NCBI GenBank assembly: GCA_039796575.1
Contig: JBDKJP010000016.1
Coordinates: 149,884-213,883, forward strand
Source: UBA668 sp039796575
GTDB lineage: Bacteria; Actinomycetota; Acidimicrobiia; Acidimicrobiales; Ilumatobacteraceae
Length of the DNA: 64,000 bases
Direction of reading: 5' to 3'
The notes under the pieces were generated by a model. It was not told the origin of the DNA and ran no database searches. It was given only the letters and a program-made list of their open reading frames with translations. The first letter of the stretch is position 1. Each line of letters starts with the position of its first letter. This document shows positions 31,872-40,223 of the stretch, one piece after another. A program made the position numbers and the translations under genes.

Positions 31872-32821
31872 GCCGCTTCGTCCTCCTGCAGGCGCCCGCC
31901 GGTGATGTGCAGGAACACGTCGTCGAGCGTGGGGGTGCGCAGGGTGAGCCCTTCCACGCGCACGCCCGCCTGCGCGATGGCCACGGCGACCGGGCTGATG
32001 GCGGCCGGCCCGTCGGCCACGCTGATGACCACCTCGTGGCCCGACACCTCGGTGCCCTCCACGGGCTCGAGGTCGCGCACGGCGGCCACCACCGCGTCGG
32101 CGGCCGACGCGGCCACCCTCGCGACGATGACGTCACTCCCGATCGACCGTTTCAGTGCATCCGGTGTGTCCTCGGCCACGAGCAGGCCGTTGGCGATGAT
32201 GCCGACGCGGTCGGCGAGCGCATCGGCCTCCTCGAGGTACTGGGTGGTGAGGAAGATGGTCATGCCGACCTCGGTGTTGAGGCGCCGCACTTCGTCCCAC
32301 ACCGCGATGCGGCTGGTGGGGTCGAGGCCGGTGGTGGGCTCGTCGAGGAACAGCACCTCGGGCTGGTGCACCAGCGCCGCGGCGAGATCGAGGCGACGCT
32401 TCATGCCACCCGAGTAGGTGCCGATGCGCTGGTCGATGGCCGCGCCGATGCCCACGAGGTCGAGGAGCTCGGTGAGCCGCGCGGTGCGGTCGCGCTTCGA
32501 CAGGCCGTACAGCCGGCCCTGCAGGTCGAGCAGCTCGCGGCCGGTCTGCTTCGGGTCGAGCGCCGCCGACTGCAGCGCGACGCCGATGCGCAGCCGCACC
32601 TGCTCGGCCTCGTCGGCCACGTCGTGACCCGCCACACGGGCGGTGCCGGCGGTGGGCCGGAGCAGGGTGGTGAGCATGCGGACGGTGGTGCTCTTCCCGG
32701 CGCCGTTCGGACCGAGGAAGCCGTAGATCTCACCGGCGGCGACCGTCAGGTCGACACCGGCGACGGCATCCTTCTCGCCGAAGCGGCGCGCGAGGGCACG
32801 GGCTTCGATCGCGGGAGACAT
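31868..32821 (-). CDS. ABC transporter ATP-binding protein (DrrA-like)
   Basis: 317-aa exporter ATPase. Walker A GPNGAGKST near residue 38, Q-loop Gln in VALQSAALD, signature YSGGMKRRLDL, Walker B VLFLDEPTTGLDP and H-loop in TTQYLEEAD, followed by the DrrA-type C-terminal domain ending RTPTLDDVFLHITGG. Those last motifs mark the daunorubicin-resistance exporter subfamily. Transcribed with the permease that follows. Leaderless start: TACGGT, 7 nt, ATG at 32821, 14 bp after the YbaK stop. Confidence 0.95.
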   Translation of the reverse strand: MSPAIEARALARRFGEKDAVAGVDLTVAAGEIYGFLGPNGAGKSTTVRMLTTLLRPTAGTARVAGHDVADEAEQVRLRIGVALQSAALDPKQTGRELLDLQGRLYGLSKRDRTARLTELLDLVGIGAAIDQRIGTYSGGMKRRLDLAAALVHQPEVLFLDEPTTGLDPTSRIAVWDEVRRLNTEVGMTIFLTTQYLEEADALADRVGIIANGLLVAEDTPDALKRSIGSDVIVARVAASAADAVVAAVRDLEPVEGTEVSGHEVVISVADGPAAISPVAVAIAQAGVRVEGLTLRTPTLDDVFLHITGGRLQEDEAA

Positions 32822-32828
32822 CTCCCGC

Positions 32829-32834
32829 ACCGTA
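32829..32834 (-). promoter_or_regulatory. -10 element TACGGT, leaderless start of DrrA-like gene
   Basis: TACGGT on the minus strand, 7 nt, ATG at 32821; the same hexamer as at 8410-8415. It overlaps the space just before the YbaK stop. Confidence 0.58.
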
Positions 32835-32835
32835 G

Positions 32836-33333
32836 TCAGGTGCCGATGGGCGCGATGACGGCGTCGAGCACACGCACGAGGTCGTCGGGCGCGAGCTCGA
32901 TGTCGAGCCCACGCTTGCCGCCGCTCACGAAGACGGTGTCGAACAGGATGCACGTCTCGTCGATCGCGGTGCGCAGCCGCTTCTTCTGACCGAAGGGGCT
33001 GATGCCGCCGACCACGTAGCCGGTGATGCGTTCCGCCAGGTCGGTGGGGCACATCTCCGCACGCTTCCCGTCGAGCGCCGCCGCCAGTTCGCGCAACGAG
33101 AGCTGGCCGCTGACGGGCACGATGCCGACCACCTGCTCGACGCCACGGTCGGTGGTGAGGTTCGCGACGAGTGTCTTGAACACCCGCTCGGGTTCCACAC
33201 CGATGGCCGCGGCGGCCACCTGCCCGTAGTTCTTCTCCCCCGGTTCGTGGTGGAACTCGTGCACGTCGAACGGCACGCCGGCCGCCTGCAACATCACGAT
33301 CGCCGGAGTGCCACCCTTCGCCACGAGGGCCAT
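32836..33333 (-). CDS. ybaK: YbaK/EbsC-type aminoacyl-tRNA deacylase
   Basis: 165 aa, the size of Cys-tRNA(Pro) deacylase. It shows the family opening TPAIVMLQ, FHHEPGEKNYG, VFKTLVA with the key Lys, and the GYVVGGISPFGQKKRL loop diagnostic of YbaK. It removes cysteine wrongly attached to tRNA(Pro). ATG at 33333; neither a ribosome site nor a TANNNT box is obvious at normal spacing. It is upstream of the DrrA-like gene on the same strand but with 14 bp and a separate promoter box between them. Confidence 0.95.
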   Translation of the reverse strand: MALVAKGGTPAIVMLQAAGVPFDVHEFHHEPGEKNYGQVAAAAIGVEPERVFKTLVANLTTDRGVEQVVGIVPVSGQLSLRELAAALDGKRAEMCPTDLAERITGYVVGGISPFGQKKRLRTAIDETCILFDTVFVSGGKRGLDIELAPDDLVRVLDAVIAPIGT

Positions 33334-33366
33334 TGTGGCCCGCGCACCGCCCTCGTCGGAAGGTGG

Positions 33367-33372
33367 CAACAT
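33367..33372 (+). promoter_or_regulatory. -10-like element CAACAT before the oxidoreductase gene
   Basis: CAACAT followed by 6 nt and GTG 33379; an nAnnnT match only, similar to CAACCT at 22111. No ribosome site. Confidence 0.3.
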
Positions 33373-33378
33373 GGGCCC

Positions 33379-36300
33379 GTGGCCGTCATCGACACCTACG
33401 AGCTCAACGACCGGTACCGCCTCGACGACGGCCGGGTGTTCCTCAGCGGGTCGCAGGCGCTCGCCCGCCTGCCGTACGAGCAGCTGCGCGCCGACCGCCG
33501 GGCCGGTCTGCGCACCGCGGCGTACGTGACCGGCTACCCGGGCAGCCCGCTCGCGAACTACGACCGCGACGTCGCTGCCGCGGCGAAGCTCGCCGACGCC
33601 GACGGGCTGCGGTTGGTGTTCCAGCCCGGCATGAACGAAGAGCTCGCGGCCACCGCCGTGATGGGCTCGCAGCTCGCGGTCACGCTCGACACCTGTCGCT
33701 ACGACGGCGTGCTCGGAATCTGGTACGGCAAGGCCCCCGGGCTCGACCGCGCCAGCGACGCGCTGCGTCACGCCACGTTCGCCGGCACCTCACCGATGGG
33801 TGGCGCCGTCGCGCTCGTCGGCGACGACCCGAACGCGAAGAGCAGCACGCTGCCGTCGTCGAGCGGCGCCACGTTGGTCGACCTGAACATGCCCATCATC
33901 TACCCCGGCGACGTGCAGGAGGCCATCGACCTCGGCCGCCACGCGGTGGCGATGTCGCGAGCGAGCGGACTGTGGGTGAGCATCAAGGTGGTGGAGGCCG
34001 TGGCCGACGGCACCGGTTCCGTCGAGGTGCAGCACGACCGCATCACGCCCATCGTGCCCACCCTCGAGATCGACGGTCGCCTCTGGACGCCGCTGCCGTC
34101 CGGTCGCACGCTCACGCCCTACACGCTCGACATGGAGCGCGAGTTCCACGAGGTGCGGCTGCGCGTCGCCCGCGAGTACGCCACGGTGAACCGGCTCAAC
34201 ACCATCCCCGTCCGCGGCCCGCACGACTGGGTCGGCATCGCGGCCACCGGCCTCACCTACCGCGAGACCATCGAGGCACTCCGCATGCTCGGCTTCCAGA
34301 CCGACGACGACCTGCGCGCCGCGGGCATCCGGTTGTTCAAGCTCGCCGTGCCGGTGCCGCTCGACATCGCGCAGGTGCGCGAGTTCGCCGAGGGCCTCGA
34401 CGAGGTCATCGTCATCGAGGAGAAGACGCAGAACCTGGAGTGGTTGGTGAAGGACGCGCTGTTCGGTCGCGCCGACCACCCGGTCGTGGTGGGCAAGCGC
34501 AACCCCGACGAGACCACGCTGTTCCCGTTCACCGGCACGCTCGAGGCCGACACCATCGCGCCGCGCCTGCGCTCGCGCCTCGCGGCGCGGCTCGCCGAGC
34601 GCATGGCCCCTCCCCCGCCGGCCCCGCGGCAACTGATCCCGCTGTCGGTCACCCGCACACCGTTCTTCTGCTCGGGCTGCCCGCACAACAGCAGCACGAA
34701 GGTGCCCGATGGTGCACTCATCGGCGCCGGCATCGGTTGCCACTCGATGGTGCTGATGATGGAGGAGGAGCGCGTCGGCCACATCGTCGGCCTCACCGCG
34801 ATGGGCAACGAAGGCGCGCAGTGGTTCGGCATGGCGCCGTTCGTCGACGACGAGCACATCATCCAGAACATCGGTGACGGCACGCTCTTCCACAGCGGCA
34901 TGACCGCCATCCGCGCGGCCATCGCCAACGGCTCCAACATCACGTACAAGATCCTCTACAACGGCGCGGTCGCGATGACCGGCGGCCAGGACCCGTTCGG
35001 CCAGCTCGACGTGCTCACGCTCACCAAGGTGCTGCTCGCCGAGGGCGTCCAGCAGGTCATCATCACCACCGACGACCTGTCGAAGTACCGGCTGCACGAG
35101 AAGCCCGCCGGCGTGAAGGTGTGGGGACGCAGCCGCCTCATCGAGGCCCAGGAGGAGCTGTCGTGGGTGCCGGGTTGCACGGTGCTCATCCACGACCAGC
35201 GCTGTGCGGCCGAGAAGCGCCGCGACCGGAAGCGCAACCGGCTCGACACCCCGAGCTTCCGCGTCGTCATCAACGAGCGTGTCTGCGAGGGCTGCGGCGA
35301 CTGCGGCGACAAGAGCAACTGCCTGTCGGTGCAACCCGTCGACACCGAGTTCGGCCGCAAGACGCGCATCGACCAGGGCTCGTGCAACTACGACCTGTCG
35401 TGCCTGCAGGGCGACTGCCCGAGCTTCATGAAGGTGCCCGCCGCGAAGGCCGCGCCGAAGGTGCGCACCGCGCTCACCCCGCCCGAGCACATCGTGGCGC
35501 CGATCGTGCTGGTCGGCGACGACATCACCATCCGCCTGTCCGGCATCGGCGGCACGGGCGTGGTCACCACCGCGCAGATCCTCGGCACCGCGGCGATGCT
35601 GCAGGGCTTCCACGTGCGCGGCCTCGACCAGACCGGCCTGTCGCAGAAGGCCGGCCCGGTGGTCAGCGACCTGCGCCTGTCGCGCGACGTGCCGCGGGCG
35701 TCGAACAAGGCCACGGCGGGCTCGGTCGACCTGCTGCTCGCGTTCGATCAGCTGGTCGGCGGCAACGACGCCACCATCCGCACGTTGCGCAGCGACCGCA
35801 CGGTGGTGGTGGCCAACACCGCCACGGTGCCCACCGGTTCGATGGTGGTGCACCCCGATCGCGCCTACCCGGTCGACGAGCTCGAGGACCGCCTCGGTGC
35901 CAGCACGAAGCGCACCATCGCCGTCGACGCGGCCCGGATGGTGAGTGGGCTGCTGGGCGACGAGAGCACCGTCAACGTGTTCATGACCGGCGTGGCGCTG
36001 CAGGCGGGCATGCTCCCGCTCGACGCCGACGTCGTCGAGCGTGCCATCGAGCTGAACGGCGTCGCCGTGCAGAAGAACCTCGCCGCGTTCCGCTGGGGCC
36101 GCGCCTGGGCGGCCGATCCGGCAGCCGTGCAGCTCACCGTCGAGCCCTCGGCCACCGATCCCGCGGCGCCGCTGATCGACCGGCTGGCCGACGACCTGCG
36201 CGACTACCAGCACGCCGGCTACGCGGCCGAGTTCCTCGCCGTGGTCGAGTCCGTCGACGCGGCGGGACGACCGGAGCTCACCGAGGCCGTCGCCCGCCAC

Positions 36301-36732
36301 CTGCACAAGTTGATGGCCTACAAGGACGAGTACGAGGTGGCGCGCCTGCACCTGCTCACGGCGCCGAAGAAGGCCACGTTCCTGCTCCACCCGCCGATCC
36401 TCCGATCGCTCGGCATGCAGCGCAAGATCTCGATGCGCCGAACCGCTCGGCTCTCGTTCCGCGTGCTGCGCGCGATGCGCCGCCTGCGCGGCACGCCGCT
36501 CGACCTGTTCGGCTACGCGTCCGTCCGCCGCACCGAACGAGCGATGGTGCCCGAGTACGTGGCCGCGATGCGGACGGTGGCCGCGCACGTGACGGACGCG
36601 AACCTCGACGAGGCCGTCGCCATCGCATCGCTGCCCGACCGCGTGCGCGGCTACGAGCACCTCAAGGCCGAACGGGCTGCCGCCTACCGCGCCGAGCTCG
36701 CGACGCGGGTCGAGGCGTTCATCCGCGGCTGA
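33379..36732 (+). CDS. Indolepyruvate ferredoxin oxidoreductase family protein (fused)
   Basis: 1117-aa single-chain 2-oxoacid:ferredoxin oxidoreductase. The N-terminal pyrimidine-binding half contains TGYPGSPLANYDRDV and EEKTQNLEWLVKDALFG; a thiamine diphosphate-binding half has FCSGCPHNSSTK near residue 430 and NIGDGTLFHSG near 497; a ferredoxin-like insert with CEGCGDCGDKSNC near 635 holds an Fe-S cluster; the gamma-type domain starts at LSGIGGTGVVTTA near 718; and an extra C-terminal domain follows. This is the arrangement of the fused IorA/IorB-like proteins found in Proteobacteria and Actinobacteria that decarboxylate aryl or branched 2-oxoacids to acyl-CoA. GTG start. The end overlaps the fucosidase gene by 14 bp. 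Confidence 0.92.
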   Translation: MAVIDTYELNDRYRLDDGRVFLSGSQALARLPYEQLRADRRAGLRTAAYVTGYPGSPLANYDRDVAAAAKLADADGLRLVFQPGMNEELAATAVMGSQLAVTLDTCRYDGVLGIWYGKAPGLDRASDALRHATFAGTSPMGGAVALVGDDPNAKSSTLPSSSGATLVDLNMPIIYPGDVQEAIDLGRHAVAMSRASGLWVSIKVVEAVADGTGSVEVQHDRITPIVPTLEIDGRLWTPLPSGRTLTPYTLDMEREFHEVRLRVAREYATVNRLNTIPVRGPHDWVGIAATGLTYRETIEALRMLGFQTDDDLRAAGIRLFKLAVPVPLDIAQVREFAEGLDEVIVIEEKTQNLEWLVKDALFGRADHPVVVGKRNPDETTLFPFTGTLEADTIAPRLRSRLAARLAERMAPPPPAPRQLIPLSVTRTPFFCSGCPHNSSTKVPDGALIGAGIGCHSMVLMMEEERVGHIVGLTAMGNEGAQWFGMAPFVDDEHIIQNIGDGTLFHSGMTAIRAAIANGSNITYKILYNGAVAMTGGQDPFGQLDVLTLTKVLLAEGVQQVIITTDDLSKYRLHEKPAGVKVWGRSRLIEAQEELSWVPGCTVLIHDQRCAAEKRRDRKRNRLDTPSFRVVINERVCEGCGDCGDKSNCLSVQPVDTEFGRKTRIDQGSCNYDLSCLQGDCPSFMKVPAAKAAPKVRTALTPPEHIVAPIVLVGDDITIRLSGIGGTGVVTTAQILGTAAMLQGFHVRGLDQTGLSQKAGPVVSDLRLSRDVPRASNKATAGSVDLLLAFDQLVGGNDATIRTLRSDRTVVVANTATVPTGSMVVHPDRAYPVDELEDRLGASTKRTIAVDAARMVSGLLGDESTVNVFMTGVALQAGMLPLDADVVERAIELNGVAVQKNLAAFRWGRAWAADPAAVQLTVEPSATDPAAPLIDRLADDLRDYQHAGYAAEFLAVVESVDAAGRPELTEAVARHLHKLMAYKDEYEVARLHLLTAPKKATFLLHPPILRSLGMQRKISMRRTARLSFRVLRAMRRLRGTPLDLFGYASVRRTERAMVPEYVAAMRTVAAHVTDANLDEAVAIASLPDRVRGYEHLKAERAAAYRAELATRVEAFIRG

Positions 36733-38053
36733 CGGCGAACACCGTGGCCGGCGCCGCCGGCAGGTGATCGGGCAGCTGCACGCGCAGCGTCCCGCCCGCC
36801 CACGTGTGGGGCAGCGCGCGGCTGATCCCCAGCATGCGCACCTCGGCACCGTCGCCGGGGCGATCGATCGCGAACGACACCTCGTCGGCGGGCGCGCCAC
36901 GGACGATGGCGTACGTGGTGGTGTCGCGGTGGGTGAACGCGACGTCGCGACCATCACCGGCGGTGCCGGTGCCGCCTGGACGTGTGCCGAACACCGCGTC
37001 GCCGTTGATGCGCAGCCACCACCCCATCGCGGTGAGCCGCACCACCTGCGCCATCGGGATCTGCCCGTCGGCACCGGGACCGACGTTGAGCAGCAGGTTG
37101 CCGCCGCGGGCCACGATGTCGCACAGCATCCAGATGTTGTCGTCGACCGTGGGGAACGTGGACTCGTTCTCCATCCGGTTGTACCCGAAGCTGCGCCCGA
37201 TGCCGCGGCACACCTCCCACTTCCGCGGGCCGGAGGCCTCGGTCGTGTATTCGGGTGTGTGGAAGTCGCAGTGCAGCTGCCCCATCGCCGAGGCGATCAT
37301 GTTGAACCGGTCGTTCACCACCCCGTCGGGCACGCGCTCGTAGTAGCGCGCGATGGTGTCGTTGGGGTCGAGGTTGCCCGGCCAGCCGATGTCGTTCCAC
37401 AGCGAGCACGGGCGGAAACGGTCGACCAGTTCGTCGACGTGTGCCGTGACGTACTCGGCGTACTCGGGCGTGGCCGGCACGTTGGTGAACAACGACGCGA
37501 GGTCGCGGATGGGCGGCGGCTGGAACGTCCAGTCGAGCCCGCCCGAGTAGTACAGACCGAAGCGCATGCCTCGGTCGCGCACTGCGTCGGCGAGCTCACC
37601 GATGAAGTCGCGCGGCGCGGTCCAGCCGCTCCGGAACGGGTTCTCGGTGGCGCTGTGCCACATCAGGAAACCGTCGTGGTGCTTCGTGACCGGGACGACG
37701 TAGCGGGCACCGGCCTGTGCGAACAGGTCGGCCCACTGCCCCATGTCGGCACCGGAGGAACGGGTGCGGAACTCCTCCACGAAGTCGGCGTAGGTGCGAT
37801 CGCCGTACGTGGCCAGGTGGTGCGCCTCGGTCGGGCTGCCCTCGATCGCCCACGAGTTGAGGTACCACTCGGTGTACGGGCTCCACTTGAAGATCTCCTG
37901 CCAGTCGCCGACGCGCATCAGGTCGCCCATGTCGCGGTCGACCGGCGCGTAGCACGGCACCGCGTACGGCCCCCAGTGGATGAACACGCCGAACTTCGCG
38001 TCGTCGTACCACTGCGGCAGCGGCCGCCCTTCGAACGGCACGGCGTCAGTCAC
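36719..38053 (-). CDS. Alpha-L-fucosidase, glycoside hydrolase family 29
   Basis: 444 aa. GH29 barrel with KFGVFIHWGPYAVP near residue 20, the conserved KHHDGFLMW, GLYYSGGLDW and the nucleophile Asp in SLWNDIGWPGN near residue 225; a C-terminal beta-sandwich follows. No signal peptide, so it would act on internalised fucosides. It overlaps the DUF2231 gene by 8 bp and lies last in an aminotransferase-DUF2231-fucosidase run, an odd grouping that gives no pathway. Family assignment is firm. Confidence 0.93.
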   Translation of the reverse strand: MTDAVPFEGRPLPQWYDDAKFGVFIHWGPYAVPCYAPVDRDMGDLMRVGDWQEIFKWSPYTEWYLNSWAIEGSPTEAHHLATYGDRTYADFVEEFRTRSSGADMGQWADLFAQAGARYVVPVTKHHDGFLMWHSATENPFRSGWTAPRDFIGELADAVRDRGMRFGLYYSGGLDWTFQPPPIRDLASLFTNVPATPEYAEYVTAHVDELVDRFRPCSLWNDIGWPGNLDPNDTIARYYERVPDGVVNDRFNMIASAMGQLHCDFHTPEYTTEASGPRKWEVCRGIGRSFGYNRMENESTFPTVDDNIWMLCDIVARGGNLLLNVGPGADGQIPMAQVVRLTAMGWWLRINGDAVFGTRPGGTGTAGDGRDVAFTHRDTTTYAIVRGAPADEVSFAIDRPGDGAEVRMLGISRALPHTWAGGTLRVQLPDHLPAAPATVFAVSRG

Positions 38054-38570
38054 CGTCGTCGTCCTCGTCGCCCTCGCCGCCGCGGTCCTTCTCGTCCCAC
38101 ACCAGCTTGGCTCCCTGGTGCCCGGCCTGCGCGATGGTGACCGTGGCCGCCGCGGCCGACAGCACCAGCAGGATCGACATCACCACGCCGGCGCCCTTCG
38201 AGCCGACCTTGGCCCACACGCCCTCGGTGGAGGCGTTCTTGCGGGCGAAGTACCGGGCCAGCACCACACCGAGCACCACGAGGAAGAACAGGATGCCAAG
38301 TGTGCGCGCCAGCTCGCCCATCTCCGCGTGCTCCTCGAGCGCCTCCCCGCCACGCGACGACTCCTCGAGCGCCTCACCCGACCCGGCCGCGAGGATGCCG
38401 CCGAGTGCCCCGAGGCCGCTGAGTGCCACGAGCCCCCAGCCGAATCGGTCGAGCCACGCGGGCTTGAACGCGAACACGATGGCGATGATGCCCGCCAGCG
38501 GGATGATGACCACCGGCAGGTGCACCAGCAGCGGGTGCGCCGGAAGGCCGAACAGGTTCTCGAGCTCCAT
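38046..38570 (-). CDS. DUF2231-type membrane protein
   Basis: 174 aa with four predicted helices. It opens with LPAHPLLVHLPVVIIPLAG, the His-rich HPxxVHFP-like pattern that defines DUF2231, a family of predicted small membrane redox or heme-associated proteins whose function is not settled. After helix 2 there is a Glu-rich loop (GEALEESSRGGEALEEHAE) and the C-terminus is a run of acidic residues and glycine. Begins 2 bp after the aminotransferase stop and overlaps the fucosidase start, so all three form one transcript. Confidence 0.82.
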   Translation of the reverse strand: MELENLFGLPAHPLLVHLPVVIIPLAGIIAIVFAFKPAWLDRFGWGLVALSGLGALGGILAAGSGEALEESSRGGEALEEHAEMGELARTLGILFFLVVLGVVLARYFARKNASTEGVWAKVGSKGAGVVMSILLVLSAAAATVTIAQAGHQGAKLVWDEKDRGGEGDEDDDGD

Positions 38571-38572
38571 CG

Positions 38573-39847
38573 CTACTTCGTCCGCTCGGCGGCGGCGTCG
38601 ACGAACGCCGCCTGGAACTTCGCGACCGCGGCATCGATGTGCTCCTCGGTCATCAACGTGTTGAGCACCAGGAAGCCGCGTGATGCGAAGTACAGGCCGT
38701 GGTTCATGCCGGCGAGGTGCACGAGGCGCATCGTGTCGCCCTCTTCGCGCAACAGGTTCGCCACCGGCGGCGTCTCGGTGAAGTACATGTTGACGAGCGA
38801 ACCGATGCGACGGCTGGAGTACGGCAGACCCGCCGAGGCGGCCGCCGCGGCGATGCCGGTGTCGAGCCGCTCGGCCAACGCCGCCATCGTGTCGATCTTG
38901 TCGGCGGTGAGGTGCCCGAGCGACGGGATGCCCGCCGCCGTGGTGACCGGGTTGCCGTTGAACGTGCCCGAGTGGAGGATCTTGCCGCGACGCGGATCGA
39001 GCAGGCTCATCAGGTCGGCGCGACCGCCGACGGCACCGACGGGGTAGCCGCCACCGATGATCTTGCCCATCGTGGTGAGGTCGGGCGTGATGCCGAGGTT
39101 GGCCTGGTGGCCACCCTCGCTCATGCGCAGCGTGATCACTTCGTCGAGCACGAACACCGCGCCCGCCTTGTGCGTGGCGTCGATGACCTTCTGGAAGAAC
39201 TCGGTCGGCGCGGTGAGGAGGCCCGACGAGCCCATCGCACCCTCGAGGAACACGGCGGCGATGTCGTCACCTTCGTCGGCGAGCACCTGCTCGAACGCAG
39301 CGGCGTCGCCCCACGGTGCGGTGAGCGTGTGCACCCACGCCTTCTCGCCACGGTTGCCGAAGAACCCGGCCTCGAACACCTCGTGGCTGCCGTGGTAGCC
39401 GTGGCGGGCCATGAGCACCTTGTGGCGACCACCGGTGTGCAGCCGAGCGACGTGCAGGGCGAGCATGTTGGCCTCGGAGCCGGAGTTGCAGAAGCGCACC
39501 TGGTCGATCGACGCGACGCGCGAGCAGATCAGTTCGGCCAGCTCGAGCTGGCTGTTGTTGCGTGCCGGCCAGGCGGTGCCCGCGCCGATGACACGGCTCA
39601 CCGCGTCGACGATGGGCGGGTAGGCGTGCCCGTGGGCGAGGCTGGTGAAGTTGTTCGAGAGGTCGAAGTACTCGTTGCCGTCGATGTCGGTGAGCGTGCA
39701 GCCGTTCGCGTGGCTGAGCGTCAGCGGGTAGGGCAGGTGGTAGCCGGCAGCGCGCGTGTCGCCGGCCGGCATCACCGCCTCGGCACGCGCCACCAGCGAG
39801 GCGCTCTTCGGGGTTCGGTCGATGTAGCTCTGCTCGATGCTGCCCAT
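38573..39847 (-). CDS. Class III aminotransferase (glutamate-1-semialdehyde aminotransferase-like)
   Basis: 424-aa PLP enzyme. NSGSEANMLALHVAR binds the cofactor phosphate, FVLDEVITLR supplies the ring Asp and TMGKIIGGGYPVGAVGG contains the Schiff-base Lys near residue 265. Sequence pattern is that of the GSA-aminomutase-like aspartate aminotransferase family group, which includes transaminases and 2,3-aminomutases of many substrates; no heme genes are nearby, so HemL itself is not claimed. Leaderless start: TAGAGT, 6 nt, ATG. First gene of the run ending in the fucosidase. Confidence 0.9.
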   Translation of the reverse strand: MGSIEQSYIDRTPKSASLVARAEAVMPAGDTRAAGYHLPYPLTLSHANGCTLTDIDGNEYFDLSNNFTSLAHGHAYPPIVDAVSRVIGAGTAWPARNNSQLELAELICSRVASIDQVRFCNSGSEANMLALHVARLHTGGRHKVLMARHGYHGSHEVFEAGFFGNRGEKAWVHTLTAPWGDAAAFEQVLADEGDDIAAVFLEGAMGSSGLLTAPTEFFQKVIDATHKAGAVFVLDEVITLRMSEGGHQANLGITPDLTTMGKIIGGGYPVGAVGGRADLMSLLDPRRGKILHSGTFNGNPVTTAAGIPSLGHLTADKIDTMAALAERLDTGIAAAAASAGLPYSSRRIGSLVNMYFTETPPVANLLREEGDTMRLVHLAGMNHGLYFASRGFLVLNTLMTEEHIDAAVAKFQAAFVDAAAERTK

Positions 39848-39853
39848 GCCCGA

Positions 39854-39859
39854 ACTCTA
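39854..39859 (-). promoter_or_regulatory. -10 element TAGAGT, leaderless start of aminotransferase gene
   Basis: TAGAGT on the minus strand, 6 nt, ATG at 39847, identical to the box before the 5.2-kb monooxygenase. Confidence 0.62.
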
Positions 39860-39871
39860 GGCACGCCGAGG

Positions 39872-40180
39872 TCAGAGGCGAAGTGTCGAGTTCGCCGGAT
39901 CGGCCGGGTCGTAGAACACGGTGACGGGCGACCCCGCCGAGCACCGCGCCACCACGGCGCCGGGGTCGCACGAGTAGTGCACGCGCTGACCCTGGTAGCG
40001 GCTGCCGTCGACCTGGTACGCGTAGAACACCAGCGGCTGCGCGGTGCGGGCGCTGCCGGACGTGCCGACCTGCACGGTCGCGCTCAGCACCGTGCCGGTG
40101 ACCGAGGCCCATTGGGGTGACGAGGCGCGCCACCACCGCGCACGGCCGAGCACTCCGAACAGCCCTGTCCGCGAAGGCAC
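39872..40180 (-). CDS. DUF3592-type small protein
   Basis: 102 aa. The C-terminal half, ending VTVFYDPADPANSTLRL, is the signature of DUF3592 domains, small beta-rich modules usually tied to membrane or cell-envelope proteins; the N-terminal RARWWRAS could hug the membrane but there is no complete helix, so the usual flanking transmembrane segments are missing. GTG start with TAGGGT 6 nt upstream. Short monocistronic gene between the peptidase and aminotransferase genes. Function unknown. Confidence 0.72.
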   Translation of the reverse strand: MPSRTGLFGVLGRARWWRASSPQWASVTGTVLSATVQVGTSGSARTAQPLVFYAYQVDGSRYQGQRVHYSCDPGAVVARCSAGSPVTVFYDPADPANSTLRL

Positions 40181-40186
40181 GGCGAA

Positions 40187-40192
40187 ACCCTA
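40187..40192 (-). promoter_or_regulatory. -10 element TAGGGT, leaderless start of DUF3592 gene
   Basis: TAGGGT on the minus strand, 6 nt, GTG at 40180. The same hexamer starts the acyl-CoA ligase gene at 43017-43022. Confidence 0.6.
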
Positions 40193-40223
40193 ACGCGGCG
40201 CGCGAGGCCCCTCGTCCGGCCCG

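Noticed and set aside
33790..37074. A 1094-codon open frame antisense to the large oxidoreductase gene
   Set aside because: Arg/His/Val/Gly-rich composition with no motif; arises from third-position GC bias opposite a real gene with clear family motifs.
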